From Achromobacter piechaudii NBRC 102461 (GTDB lineage: Bacteria > Pseudomonadota > Gammaproteobacteria > Burkholderiales > Burkholderiaceae_B), in the NCBI RefSeq assembly GCF_001571245.1, contig NZ_BCTK01000017.1, positions 1-37,539 on the forward strand: DNA of 37,539 nucleotides, read 5' to 3'. Positions 29,554 through 37,533 of this stretch are shown here, in pieces. The notes under the pieces were generated by a model, which worked only from the letters and a program-made list of their open reading frames with translations, did no database searches and had not been told where the DNA came from. Both the position numbers and the translations under genes were made by a program. Each line of letters starts with the position of its first letter. Positions within the stretch are counted from its first letter, which is position 1.

Positions 29554-30933
29554 ATGGCCTCTTATGGCAACGACAACCCGCAAGGCGGGTTCTTTTCTGC
29601 TTTGCAGGACCCCGCGAACCAGGGGTTGCTGGCGGCCGGATTGGCTATGCTTGGAAGCGCGCGCGGGCCCAACTCTCAAGGCGCGATCGGCATGGGCGGC
29701 CTGACTGGATTGCAAGCGTTCCAGCAAGCTCAAACGGCAGGCGACATGCAGGCATATCGCAAAGCCCAGATTCAGAAGCTGGAACAGGACGCGCAAAAGC
29801 AAAACCGCATCATGGCGACGCTCGGACGCATCACCGGCGACACGGGCGGCGCGATGATGGCGCCTGGCGGCGCACCGGCCGGATCGCCCACGCCCGCCGG
29901 CCCGTTGCTGGCCGGGCCGGTCCCGGCAGGCAGCCCCGGCCTGCTCGGTGGTGCCGCGCCTTCCGGCGGCGGCGGTGGCTTCAACCTTTCGTTGCCGGAC
30001 GTGATGGCGCTTAAGGCCATGGGTGGGCCCGACCTGTTCGACATGTACAAGTACGCAACCGATGGCGTGAAGCGCGAATCTGGCGCAGCCTACCGCAACC
30101 CGGTGACGGGCGCGATCGAGTACGGCCCGCCGAAGCTGCCCGAAGGGATGGAATTGGTGATGGGCCCGAACGGCCCGATGGCACGACCGGTCCAGGGCTA
30201 CAGCGATGCAAACGCTGCGGCTAAGGCGGCGGAAGCCGGGGCCATTGCGGGCGCACAAGGGCGGTACACGACCACCGACATCACCCTCCCGGGTGGGCGC
30301 CGCCAGCAGGTGCTTACGTCCGACGTCCCGAGGATGTTGGGGCAAGACGGTGGACGCCAGGCCGGTGCGGGGCTTATCCCGAGCCAGGCGGATCAGGCCT
30401 TCGAAAAGTCTGTTGCAGAGGCCTCAGCCGACACCTACAACACTCTGCAAAAATCCGGTATGAACGCCGACAAGCAGATAGCCAACTATCAGCGTATCGG
30501 CTCGCTGTTGGACGGAATCAGCGGCAGCAGCTTGTCCAACGTCGGGATGACTGGTGCAAAGCTGCTGAACTCCATCGGCCTGGAGGTTGACCCGAACCTA
30601 CCAAACAAGGAGGCTGCGGCGGCGATCGGCAACCAACTGGCGCTGCAATTGCGCGACCCCGCGAATGGTGGCGGCATGCCTGGGGCGATGTCGGATGCTG
30701 ACCGGAACTTCCTGATGCAGTCGGTGCCTGGCCTGAACCAAACCGACGCCGGCCGCAAACAGCTCATCGACTATCAGGTGCGCGTGCTGGAGAGGAACAA
30801 AGACGTTGCGCAGGCGGCGCGCAAGTGGCGCCAGAAGTATGGCCGGCTCGATTCTTTGGACCCCAAAGGCAACGATTTCGACACGGCGCTGGCCGAATGG
30901 TCGGCGGCAAACCCCCTTTTCGAGGCCAAATAA
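29554..30933 (+). CDS. Internal virion protein
   Basis: This 459-residue protein opens GGFFSALQDPANQGLLAAGL, then LQAFQQAQTAGDMQAYRKAQ, a typical internal-protein start. A Pro/Gly linker (about 105-140) leads to a helical C-terminal domain (PNKEAAAAIGNQLALQLRDP, DADRNFLMQSVPGLNQTDAG). No enzymatic motif is seen. It overlaps the muramidase-bearing gene downstream. Confidence 0.75.
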   Translation: MASYGNDNPQGGFFSALQDPANQGLLAAGLAMLGSARGPNSQGAIGMGGLTGLQAFQQAQTAGDMQAYRKAQIQKLEQDAQKQNRIMATLGRITGDTGGAMMAPGGAPAGSPTPAGPLLAGPVPAGSPGLLGGAAPSGGGGGFNLSLPDVMALKAMGGPDLFDMYKYATDGVKRESGAAYRNPVTGAIEYGPPKLPEGMELVMGPNGPMARPVQGYSDANAAAKAAEAGAIAGAQGRYTTTDITLPGGRRQQVLTSDVPRMLGQDGGRQAGAGLIPSQADQAFEKSVAEASADTYNTLQKSGMNADKQIANYQRIGSLLDGISGSSLSNVGMTGAKLLNSIGLEVDPNLPNKEAAAAIGNQLALQLRDPANGGGMPGAMSDADRNFLMQSVPGLNQTDAGRKQLIDYQVRVLERNKDVAQAARKWRQKYGRLDSLDPKGNDFDTALAEWSAANPLFEAK

Positions 30934-33713
30934 TGGCGAAGCCGCAGCAGTTCGTGGATCAGTACGGGCCCCTCGCGGACACCGTTGGCGGCCAGATCGG
31001 TGTTGATCCCGCTATCCTGTTGGGTCAGTGGGGTCTTGAAACCGGATGGGGCCGCAGCGTCATTCCAGGCACCAACAACCTAGGCAACATCAAAGACTTC
31101 GCCGGCGGCGGCGTGGCGGCGGTCGACAACATGACGGGCAGCAATGACCAGTACCGCGCGTATGCGACGCCCGACGAGTTCGGGCAGGACTTCGCCGGCC
31201 TGCTGGGGCGACGCTATCAGTCCGCTATGAACGCTGGCCGGAATGCCCAGCAGTACGCTGAGGCGTTGAAGGCGGGAGGCTATGCCGAAGACCCCGACTA
31301 TGTGCGCAAGTTGGTCGCTGCGACCGACACGGTGCGCGGACTTGGCGGCATTGGTGGCGCCATGGACCGACTTGCAGGCGCGATCTTTCCGTCAGCGGAG
31401 GCAGGCGTGAACGACGAAATTTTCGGCGGGGCCAAGACTGCGATTGCCCGCCCGACCGCGCCCGCACGCGAGGACGATGGCGACGTGTTCTCCGGCGCAC
31501 GCACAGCAGCGCGTAAGGCTACCCCTGCGGCAGCTGCTATGTCGGATCAACCGGATGCAGCCTCCGTGCAGTCCGCACCGGCGCAAACGCCAAGCGCCGC
31601 GCCGGCGCCCGCAGAGAAAGGCTTCTTCGATGGCCTGGGCTCGCCAGCAGAATGGGCGCGCCAAGCAGGGCTTACGGCACGGTATGGGCTGGAGGGGCTT
31701 GGCCAGGCCGCGCAGGTTGTGACTGAGCCGCTGCGTCAGTATGTGGTCAACCCGCTGGCGAGCCTGGCAGGCCTACCAACCGCCGCAGCATCGGGCAGCA
31801 CTATGGCGTCGCTGGCCGATTCGATGGGCCTGCCGTCTCCTGAGACGCGACAAGAGCGCGTCGTGGGCGATGCGGCGCGGCTGATGGCCGGCAGCGGCGG
31901 CATGATGGGCTTGCTGGGGGCTGCTGGTGGTGGTGCCCAGGCGGCCGGTGGTCTGCTGCCCACGGCCAGCACAACGGGGCTGGGGCAGGGCGTCGCGGCC
32001 GGCCTGGCCGCCAATCCCGGCACGCAGTTGGGGTCCGCCACCGGTGCAGGCCTGCTGGGCGGAACAGCGCGTGAGAACGGCGCCGGAGCAATGGGCCAAT
32101 TTGGCGCGTCGCTTGCCGGCGGTTTGCTTGGTGGCGGGGCGGTCATGGCCACCAACAGCATGGCAGACATGGCACGCAACGCAGCGGCGCGCGTCACTGC
32201 GCGCCCGGCCGACCTGGATATACGCTTCACGAACCTGATGGACGAGGCTGGCGTGGATCTGTCAACGCTGCCCAGGGATGTGGCGCGGGGGCTTCGCGCT
32301 GAAATGGAATCGGCTCTGCGCACCGGCCGCGAACTGCGCCCGGACGCCGTTCGCCGCTTGGCTGATTTTCGTGCTGTCGGCGCCACGCCTACGCGCGGCT
32401 CGATCACGTTGGATCCAGTGCAGGTCACCCGCGAACAAAACCTGGCGAAGATCGCCGCCAACAGCTCGGACAACCAGCTTTCGGGCCTGCCGCGCATCCA
32501 GAACCAGAACAACGCCACCCTGATCAACCGGCTGAACGATTCGGGAGCCGCGCGCGCCCCGGATGCGGTCGACGCCGGCGAAGCGGCCATCGGTGCGCTC
32601 TCGCGCAACTTGGACGCCCAGCGCGCGAACGTCTCCAATCTCTATTCGGCCGCGCGCGACAGCTCAGGGCGCAGCTTCCCGCTGGACGGCGCATCGTTCA
32701 CCAATCGCGCCGCGCAAGCGCTGGACGACCGGCTGCTAGGCGGGGCTTTGCCGGCGGACGTGCGCAACCACTTGAACCGCATTGCGCGGGGCGAAGTGCC
32801 GTTCACCGTGGATTATGCCGAGCAGTTAAAGACGGCCATGGGCAACTTGCAGCGCGCATCTTCCGACGGTCAGGTGCGTATGGCTCTGGGCGTTGTGCGC
32901 AACGAGCTGGACAACACGCCGGTGCTGGGCCTGGGACAGCAGCCCGGCGCCGCTGGCGCGCGCGCGGTGAACCCTGGCATGTCGCCGGGCGTGACCGGCT
33001 CTACGCAGTTGGGAGAGGACGCCATCGCCGCGTTCAACCAGGCCCGCGCCGCGAACCGCGAAATGATGAGGGGGGTTGAAGCGAGTCCCGCGCTTCGGGC
33101 GGTGTTCGAAGGCTCGGCAACGCCCGATCAGTTCGTGAGCCGGTACATCGTAGGTAAGAACGCCACGGCGGCGGATGTGGCTGCGCTTCGGCAGGGCCTG
33201 GGCGACAACGCGCAGGCGGTTGGCGCCGTGCGCGACCATTTGGTCGATTACTTGAAGGGGAAGGCGCTCAACGGCGCGGCGGACGAGGTGGGCAAGTTCA
33301 GCTCTGCCGCTTACAACAAGGCGCTGAATGCGATTGGCCCGCGCAAGCTGTCGCAGTTCTTCAGCCCGGAGGAAATCGCGCAACTGCGTGCGGTGGGGCG
33401 CGTAGGCAGCTATATGCAGGCGCAGCCGGTCGGATCGGCCGTCAACAATAGCAACTCGGGCGCACTGCTGGCGGGCCGTGGCTATGACTTCCTGAAGTCG
33501 GCAGTGGGCAAGATCCCGTTCGGTGAGGCCGCGCTTCTCACGCCGCTGCGCAACATTGAAATATCGCTGCGCCAGCGCAGTGTCGAGAATGTTCTACCGG
33601 GATTGCTTGCGGAAGGGATGCGGCGCCAGGCCCCGGTGAGCGGGCCTTTCCTGCTGCCAGGCGCCGCTGCCGTGGGCGGCCTACTTGCGGCGCCAGGCGT
33701 CAATGGCCCCTAG
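30933..33713 (+). CDS. Large internal virion protein with GH73-like muramidase domain
   Basis: This 926-residue protein starts at 30933 (TAATGG overlap). Residues 1-145 form a glucosaminidase-type domain: VDPAILLGQWGLETGWGRS with probable catalytic E36, NNLGNIKDFAGGG and DYVRKLVAATDTV. It should cut peptidoglycan so the ejected proteins and DNA can cross. The rest is a long Ala/Gly-rich region (about 250-430) with membrane-active stretches, then helical domains. This is the largest ejection protein of the virion. Confidence 0.87.
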   Translation: MAKPQQFVDQYGPLADTVGGQIGVDPAILLGQWGLETGWGRSVIPGTNNLGNIKDFAGGGVAAVDNMTGSNDQYRAYATPDEFGQDFAGLLGRRYQSAMNAGRNAQQYAEALKAGGYAEDPDYVRKLVAATDTVRGLGGIGGAMDRLAGAIFPSAEAGVNDEIFGGAKTAIARPTAPAREDDGDVFSGARTAARKATPAAAAMSDQPDAASVQSAPAQTPSAAPAPAEKGFFDGLGSPAEWARQAGLTARYGLEGLGQAAQVVTEPLRQYVVNPLASLAGLPTAAASGSTMASLADSMGLPSPETRQERVVGDAARLMAGSGGMMGLLGAAGGGAQAAGGLLPTASTTGLGQGVAAGLAANPGTQLGSATGAGLLGGTARENGAGAMGQFGASLAGGLLGGGAVMATNSMADMARNAAARVTARPADLDIRFTNLMDEAGVDLSTLPRDVARGLRAEMESALRTGRELRPDAVRRLADFRAVGATPTRGSITLDPVQVTREQNLAKIAANSSDNQLSGLPRIQNQNNATLINRLNDSGAARAPDAVDAGEAAIGALSRNLDAQRANVSNLYSAARDSSGRSFPLDGASFTNRAAQALDDRLLGGALPADVRNHLNRIARGEVPFTVDYAEQLKTAMGNLQRASSDGQVRMALGVVRNELDNTPVLGLGQQPGAAGARAVNPGMSPGVTGSTQLGEDAIAAFNQARAANREMMRGVEASPALRAVFEGSATPDQFVSRYIVGKNATAADVAALRQGLGDNAQAVGAVRDHLVDYLKGKALNGAADEVGKFSSAAYNKALNAIGPRKLSQFFSPEEIAQLRAVGRVGSYMQAQPVGSAVNNSNSGALLAGRGYDFLKSAVGKIPFGEAALLTPLRNIEISLRQRSVENVLPGLLAEGMRRQAPVSGPFLLPGAAAVGGLLAAPGVNGP

Positions 33714-33761
33714 GATGATGGCCGCCGCCAGATAACCGAGAACGATTGGATCGAAATTCAT
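33681..33761 (-). CDS. Antisense micro membrane protein (26 aa)
   Basis: A minus-strand frame of 26 codons starts at 33761 and ends inside the 3' end of the large virion protein gene. It encodes a hydrophobic helix (PIVLGYLAAAIILGAI) followed by DAWRRK. It has the plan of the 24-residue product at 7803-7877 (helix, then ADAWKARK). There is no clear Shine-Dalgarno or promoter. The similarity of architecture is the main support; it may be chance. Confidence 0.4.
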   Translation of the reverse strand: MNFDPIVLGYLAAAIILGAIDAWRRK

Positions 33762-33783
33762 GCGCCGATTCTACGATCAAACC

Positions 33784-33804
33784 GCCGCCGCAAGGCGGCT
33801 TTTT
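33784..33804 (+). terminator. Terminator between virion and lysis genes
   Basis: GCCGCC (33784-33789), GCAA tetraloop and GGCGGC (33794-33799) are followed by TTTTT. It should reduce but not stop transcription into the lysis cassette, or a separate promoter in 33714-33783 would be needed; none is convincing. Confidence 0.88.
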
Positions 33805-33824
33805 CTTGCCCGGAGAAACCTGAA

Positions 33825-34253
33825 ATGAGCAAGTTCCAACTATCGCAGCGCAGCCTGTCGCGCCTTGCCGGAGTGCACCCCGACCTGGTCGAAGTGGTGA
33901 AACTTGCCATCGAGCGCACGCCCGTGGATTTCACGGTCGTTGAAGGTGTACGTACCGTGGAGCAGCAACGCGAATATGTCGCCAAGGGCGCCAGCCAGAC
34001 CATGAACAGCTACCACTTGCCGCAGGCGGACGGGCTTGGCCATGCGGTCGACCTGGCGCCGCTGGTGGACGGGGCCATCCCGTGGGGCGACTGGAGCCAG
34101 TTCAAGGGCCTGGCGGACGTGGTCAAGGCCTGCGCTGCCGAGCTGGGCGTGCCGGTGGAGTGGGGCGGCGACTGGCGGACGTTCAAGGACGGTCCACATT
34201 TCCAGATCCCGCGTGAATGGAAATCGCGCGCCGGCGGCACGCTCGCGGGGTAG
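33825..34253 (+). CDS. M15-family peptidase endolysin
   Basis: This 142-residue protein is an L-alanyl-D-glutamate peptidase-like endolysin. Zinc and catalytic features are visible: NSYH (H64), GHAVDL (D76), WGGDW (D116) and DGPHFQI (H125). The usual SxHxxGxAxD motif carries an LPQADG insertion. It cuts the peptide stem of murein at lysis. There is no signal peptide, so it depends on a holin. The start at 33825 has CGGAGAAA upstream. Confidence 0.9.
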   Translation: MSKFQLSQRSLSRLAGVHPDLVEVVKLAIERTPVDFTVVEGVRTVEQQREYVAKGASQTMNSYHLPQADGLGHAVDLAPLVDGAIPWGDWSQFKGLADVVKACAAELGVPVEWGGDWRTFKDGPHFQIPREWKSRAGGTLAG

Positions 34254-34255
34254 TG

Positions 34256-34609
34256 ATGGATTTTGAAAAGGGGATCTATGCGGGCTTGGCCGTGCTGGTC
34301 ACTGGGTTTGTGGGCAAGTGGCTCGTGCCGCTGCTTCTCAGGACCCTGGACAACAGCGTTGCTAACGCTACGGCATCAGGTGGCGCGCTCGCAACCATCA
34401 TCGCAGAGCGCGACCAATGGAAGATGCGCGCGATCGAACTGGACAGGCAGCTCCAGGAAATGCGCGCGGACTGGGCGTCTATGAAGGGAGACATGCGCCT
34501 GATCAAGTACCAACTTCACGAGGCGCGCGTGCGGATCGCCCAATTGACGGGGGAGCCACCGCCGGCTAGCGAAGATGAAATCGGAGAGGACTATGGGAAA
34601 AGTCATTGA
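34256..34609 (+). CDS. Holin-like membrane protein with coiled coil
   Basis: This 117-residue protein has one hydrophobic segment near the N terminus (about residues 6-28, YAGLAVLVTGFVGKWLVPLL) and a cytoplasmic coiled coil (RDQWKMRAIELDRQLQEMRA). It lies directly after the endolysin gene, so it is a holin or holin-partner candidate. A single membrane segment with a long coiled tail is unusual for a classic holin. The GTG at 34253 is an alternative start. Confidence 0.65.
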   Translation: MDFEKGIYAGLAVLVTGFVGKWLVPLLLRTLDNSVANATASGGALATIIAERDQWKMRAIELDRQLQEMRADWASMKGDMRLIKYQLHEARVRIAQLTGEPPPASEDEIGEDYGKSH

Positions 34610-35027
34610 GAGGCTGTGCCGCTGCGACGCGGAGCGTGCGAACTATCTGGTTCGATGTCTCAAGGCTTGGGCCGCCTACCTGGGTATCTTGTGTTTGGGG
34701 GGCATGATCTTCGGCGCGCCGCTGTATGTCTGGTTCGATCGGTCTCTGACTTCTTCGGATGCGTCCCACCAGCAGGAAATCGCCCGCATGCAGACGATCA
34801 ACCAGGAACTGATGGTGATCCTCAAGGACCGGCTGCCCCCGATCGTGAAGCAGGCCGACGCAGCCGTCCAGGCCGCCAAAGGTGCGGTATCCAAGGCCGG
34901 AACAGCTGCCAACAAGGCCACCGCTGCGGCGAAATCGGCCAGCACTGCGGTCAAGAAGGTGGAAGAAGCGCTTGAGCCGCAGCCGGCGCCGACCGCGCAC
35001 GTCCCTGACTGGCTGAACACGCCATGA
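34593..35027 (+). CDS. Membrane protein of the lysis region
   Basis: This 144-residue protein starts at the ATG at 34593 (GGAGAGGACT upstream). It has one membrane segment (about residues 27-47, AAYLGILCLGGMIFGAPLYV) and a long periplasmic helix rich in Ala/Lys (QAAKGAVSKAGTAANKATAA). The tail is Pro-rich. It may be an antiholin or envelope-spanning helper; no family is recognised. It overlaps both neighbours. Confidence 0.68.
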   Translation: MGKVIERLCRCDAERANYLVRCLKAWAAYLGILCLGGMIFGAPLYVWFDRSLTSSDASHQQEIARMQTINQELMVILKDRLPPIVKQADAAVQAAKGAVSKAGTAANKATAAAKSASTAVKKVEEALEPQPAPTAHVPDWLNTP

Positions 35028-35491
35028 GCCCGCTGCTGCGCGCCGCGCTACCGTATCTGATTGGTGCTGCTCTCGTGGTGGGCGCAGGACTGGGCGTGCG
35101 CTGGTACGGCGCTAGCCAATACCAGGCCGGGGCCGAGGCCAAGCAGGCGGAAATAGAAAAGCGCCAGGCTGCCATCGAGCGCGCCTGGCAGGAGGAAAGA
35201 GATCGTGCTGATGCCAAACACCGAGGCGCCGTGCTGGCGCGCGAAGCTGCTGAAAAGACTGTTGCTACTCAGCGTAGCCGGATTGACGGGTTGCTGCGCC
35301 AGCTTGCCCAGCGGCGCGCCGAAGCTGCCGCAGCCGGCGGCGGACTTGATGCTGCCGGCCCCGACTGGATCGGAATTATTGGGTCGTGTGTCGGGCGATA
35401 TGAGCAGCTGGGAAAAGATGCTGCTCGATGGGCCGACCAGGTGAATGCGTTGCAGGGTTACATCCGCAGCGTGACGCCGGGTGCACCCTGA
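35024..35491 (+). CDS. Rz: Rz-like inner-membrane spanin
   Basis: This 155-residue protein has an N-terminal membrane anchor (about residues 8-24, ALPYLIGAALVVGAGLGV) and a long coiled-coil periplasmic domain (AEIEKRQAAIERAWQEERDR), as in Rz/DUF2514 i-spanins, which join with Rz1 to fuse the membranes in the last step of lysis. The ATG overlaps the previous stop. A complete Rz1 gene lies inside it in another frame. Confidence 0.85.
   Translation: MSPLLRAALPYLIGAALVVGAGLGVRWYGASQYQAGAEAKQAEIEKRQAAIERAWQEERDRADAKHRGAVLAREAAEKTVATQRSRIDGLLRQLAQRRAEAAAAGGGLDAAGPDWIGIIGSCVGRYEQLGKDAARWADQVNALQGYIRSVTPGAP
35205..35444 (+). CDS. Rz1: Rz1-like outer-membrane lipoprotein spanin (nested)
   Basis: Within the Rz gene in a different frame lies a 79-codon frame with a type II signal peptide (LLKRLLLLSVAGLTGC), lipobox LTGC with the lipid Cys at residue 30, and a Pro-rich mature part (LPSGAPKLPQPAADLMLPAP), the hallmark of Rz1 o-spanins. 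GGAGG ends nine bases before a GTG at 35205; the ATG at 35211 is an alternative. Nested Rz1 is known in lambda. The two should act as one spanin complex. Confidence 0.85.
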   Translation: MLMPNTEAPCWRAKLLKRLLLLSVAGLTGCCASLPSGAPKLPQPAADLMLPAPTGSELLGRVSGDMSSWEKMLLDGPTR

Positions 35492-35495
35492 CAGC

Positions 35496-35514
35496 GCCAG
35501 CGATCAGTGCTGGC
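35496..35514. other. Hairpin between convergent genes
   Basis: GCCAGC and GCTGGC (35496-35501, 35509-35514) pair around a seven-base loop between the spanin stop (35491) and the stop of the minus-strand gene (35504). There is no T tract on either side, so termination is uncertain. Confidence 0.4.
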
Positions 35515-35797
35515 TGGCCTGCGCCCGAGGCGCATCGCTTTTTGCGCATTCGCCCACTCGTTCGGCCATCACTCGGAGCAAATCCGCAGTTTCACCGTAA
35601 AGGGGCTCGCCGCCGTGCATGTCGGCTTCTTCCGCCCAATGGTTTAGCCTTTCCTGAAATGCCGCTCTGGCTTTCGGGTCGAAAAGGCTTGCAACGGATT
35701 CAGCTAGAAAGCCGAGGGCCAGCCGCTGCGCGCGGATGCTGACTTCTAAATGTTCTTCTGCGTTCAGTTTGCCGTACTCACTACTGGTGGTGCTCAT
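35504..35797 (-). CDS. Hypothetical protein between lysis genes and integrase
   Basis: This 97-residue helical, acidic protein starts MSTTSSEYGKLNAEEHLEVS at 35797 with GAGGAAAACT upstream. A central helix (QRLALGFLAESVASLFDPKA) is followed by FQERLNHWAEEADMHGGEP. No domain is recognised. It points leftward like int and is separated from the next gene by 62 bases; a position between lysis and integration genes is common for accessory genes. Confidence 0.75.
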   Translation of the reverse strand: MSTTSSEYGKLNAEEHLEVSIRAQRLALGFLAESVASLFDPKARAAFQERLNHWAEEADMHGGEPLYGETADLLRVMAERVGECAKSDAPRAQASQH

Positions 35798-35859
35798 AGT
35801 TTTCCTCGTTGGTAGTCCGAAGCCGGGTGAATCGTAGCAAATTCTGGGTTCGGTGATAT

Positions 35860-36093
35860 TCAAGCTCCCATTTTCGGAGCCCGCTCCGCGCGATGCGCCC
35901 GCCAGAACCAATGGCTGAACTTTCCGCGCTTGGCCTTCTGCTTGCGGAAGAATAGGCGCACGGGCCCCACGTGGCCGGCGTCGATGACCACCTCGTAATC
36001 CCGCTCTTCGGCGGTGGCCGCTGGCGGTAGGGTCTGGGATGCCTGGGCGATGAAGGGGCCGGGGACTTGCTCTAGGATGCCGTTGTCGGCCAT
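35860..36093 (-). CDS. Hypothetical protein downstream of int
   Basis: This 77-residue protein starts at 36093, nine bases after the int stop, with AGAGAAACC upstream. The N terminus is neutral (ADNGILEQVPGPFIAQASQT), then a strand pair (DYEVVIDAGHVGPVRLFFRK) and a very basic, Trp-containing tail (KQKAKRGKFSHWFWRAHRAE). The basic tail suggests nucleic-acid binding. It is likely co-transcribed with int. No family is recognised. Confidence 0.72.
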   Translation of the reverse strand: MADNGILEQVPGPFIAQASQTLPPAATAEERDYEVVIDAGHVGPVRLFFRKQKAKRGKFSHWFWRAHRAERAPKMGA

Positions 36094-36102
36094 GGGTTTC
36101 TC

Positions 36103-37395
36103 TCAGGATGCCGCGCGCAGTGGTACGACCTTGGGCCGGCGCGGCTTCAGTTGGATCGGCCCCCAAGTGTGCGGGTCGCCCACAAGCTTGGTCAGATGTG
36201 CGCCCAGCATGTCAAAAGCTTCGCGGCGCTGGGGCATCATCTTCTGCCGTTGGTAGACCTTCACCAGCTTGGTTTGCTCCGCGTGATTCAGGCACTTCTC
36301 CACGACGTTTTCCGCCACACCCAACTCGCCCATGAGGGTGGCACCCGTGCGGCGCAGATCATGGGTGGTCCATGGGCCGCCAGCCAGTGATAGTTCGCCG
36401 CGCACGCCAAGGCCCTGGCCGGAGCTCTCACTTTCCTGCCGCATCGTCGCTTGGTGGCTGAACGATCGGTATGAGACATGTCCCACGCCGCCCTTGCCGG
36501 GGATCAGGTAATCGCCTGGCCGTGGCTGCTCGCGCAACACGGTCAGCCAATACATTGCGAAGTCGGATAGCTGGATGACATGCTCGCGGTTCGACTTGTT
36601 CTTGGCCGCTGGGATCGTCCATTCCTTGGCATTCCAATCGATTTCGCTTTCACGCACCGCCGCGATTTCCCCGGCTCGGGCCATGGTCGACAGCGCGATC
36701 CAGTAGGCCGCTTGCGCAGAAAGCGTCATGCCGGTGGCGGCCAGCAGCTTGTCACGCAGCTGCTTGATTTCGGCGCCATCCAGCACACGGTCGCGTACCA
36801 CGTCTTTGCCCCCCACGCTCGCCTTCTTGATCAGCGCGGCGGGGTTCCCCTCGATCCATTCCCGTTCGGCAGCGTAGGCCAGCATCTGCTTGACGTCGAT
36901 CAGGACGCAGTTGGCCTGCGGGCCTTTCCCTGCGCGGACGATCGGAGCCAGCAGGTCCAGTATGCGCGCCTTGGTCAATGACGCGATGCGATCGTTGCCG
37001 GCCGCTTTCAGAACGTGTAGCCCCATGCGAGACCGGCACGCGTAGATGCCCTTGGCGTTCCTGCGCTGCGATAGTGAATCCTTGACCCAGGCTTCGAACA
37101 GCGCCTGGATCGTCTCAGGCCGCCCCTCTACCTTTGAGCCTGGATCTATGCCTTTCTGCAACTGCTGGCGCATCTGCGCCGCCTTTTGCCTGGCCTCAAG
37201 CAGCGACACCGCAGGGTAGGGTCCCAGCGATTTCTTGGCTGGCTTCCCGGTGGCTGACGTGTAGCGAAAGATCCAGAGCCTGGAATCGTCCGGGCGAATC
37301 CGCAGCGCCAGGCCGGCGCCATCAGCCAGTAGATATTCCTTGTCGCGCGGCTTGGCCGTGGCCACCTTCCGATCGCTCAAGACGTTTGTTGCCAT
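36103..37395 (-). CDS. int: P4-type tyrosine integrase
   Basis: This 430-residue integrase has the N-terminal arm-binding DUF4102 domain (LSDRKVATAKPRDKEYLLAD...LALRIRPDDSRLWIFRY), a SAM-like core-binding region (about 95-185) and the catalytic domain with R240 (MARAGE), Lys in PAAKNKS (265/267), H345 and R348 (HDLRR), H371 (CLNH) and Y381 (KVYQR). All key residues are present. The ATG at 37395 with GGAG upstream is chosen over a start at 37449, which would run through the paired GTACCC repeat. It inserts and, with the AlpA-like factor, probably excises the element. Confidence 0.95.
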   Translation of the reverse strand: MATNVLSDRKVATAKPRDKEYLLADGAGLALRIRPDDSRLWIFRYTSATGKPAKKSLGPYPAVSLLEARQKAAQMRQQLQKGIDPGSKVEGRPETIQALFEAWVKDSLSQRRNAKGIYACRSRMGLHVLKAAGNDRIASLTKARILDLLAPIVRAGKGPQANCVLIDVKQMLAYAAEREWIEGNPAALIKKASVGGKDVVRDRVLDGAEIKQLRDKLLAATGMTLSAQAAYWIALSTMARAGEIAAVRESEIDWNAKEWTIPAAKNKSNREHVIQLSDFAMYWLTVLREQPRPGDYLIPGKGGVGHVSYRSFSHQATMRQESESSGQGLGVRGELSLAGGPWTTHDLRRTGATLMGELGVAENVVEKCLNHAEQTKLVKVYQRQKMMPQRREAFDMLGAHLTKLVGDPHTWGPIQLKPRRPKVVPLRAAS

Positions 37396-37405
37396 GCAGG
37401 ACTCC

Positions 37406-37426
37406 GGGGTACACATCAGGGTACAA
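37406..37426. repeat. Right paired GGGTACA repeat upstream of int
   Basis: GGGGTACA (37406-37413) and GGGTACAA (37419-37426) lie 13 bases apart (start to start), just upstream of the int start, in the same orientation as the pair at 87-107. They are candidate arm-type integrase sites or sites for autoregulation of int. Confidence 0.55.
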
Positions 37427-37453
37427 GTCGGCTGATGCTTGGTTCGCACCGGC

Positions 37454-37533
37454 TTGCACTAGTTTCTACAAAACGCGTTTTATATCATGAGGTTGGGGAT
37501 TTCGTTTGAACTTGAAGAAACTAGTTTGCACTA
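37454..37533. other. Symmetric AT-rich region at the right edge, candidate attachment or int control region
   Basis: ACTAGTTTCT (37458-37467) is inverted as AGAAACTAGT (37516-37525), and TTGCACTA occurs as a direct repeat (37454-37461, 37526-37533). Between them lies the perfect palindrome AAAACGCGTTTT (37470-37481). There is no gene in the 144 bases upstream of int. No shared core with the left end was found. Confidence 0.4.

Noticed and set aside
35806..35824. AGTCCGA near 35815 as a fifth operator
   Set aside because: Only seven of nine bases fit and there is no promoter or second half site.
37440..37462. tRNA T-arm-like GGTTCGCACC near the right edge
   Set aside because: The flanking bases do not form a T stem or acceptor stem, so no tRNA fragment can be supported.
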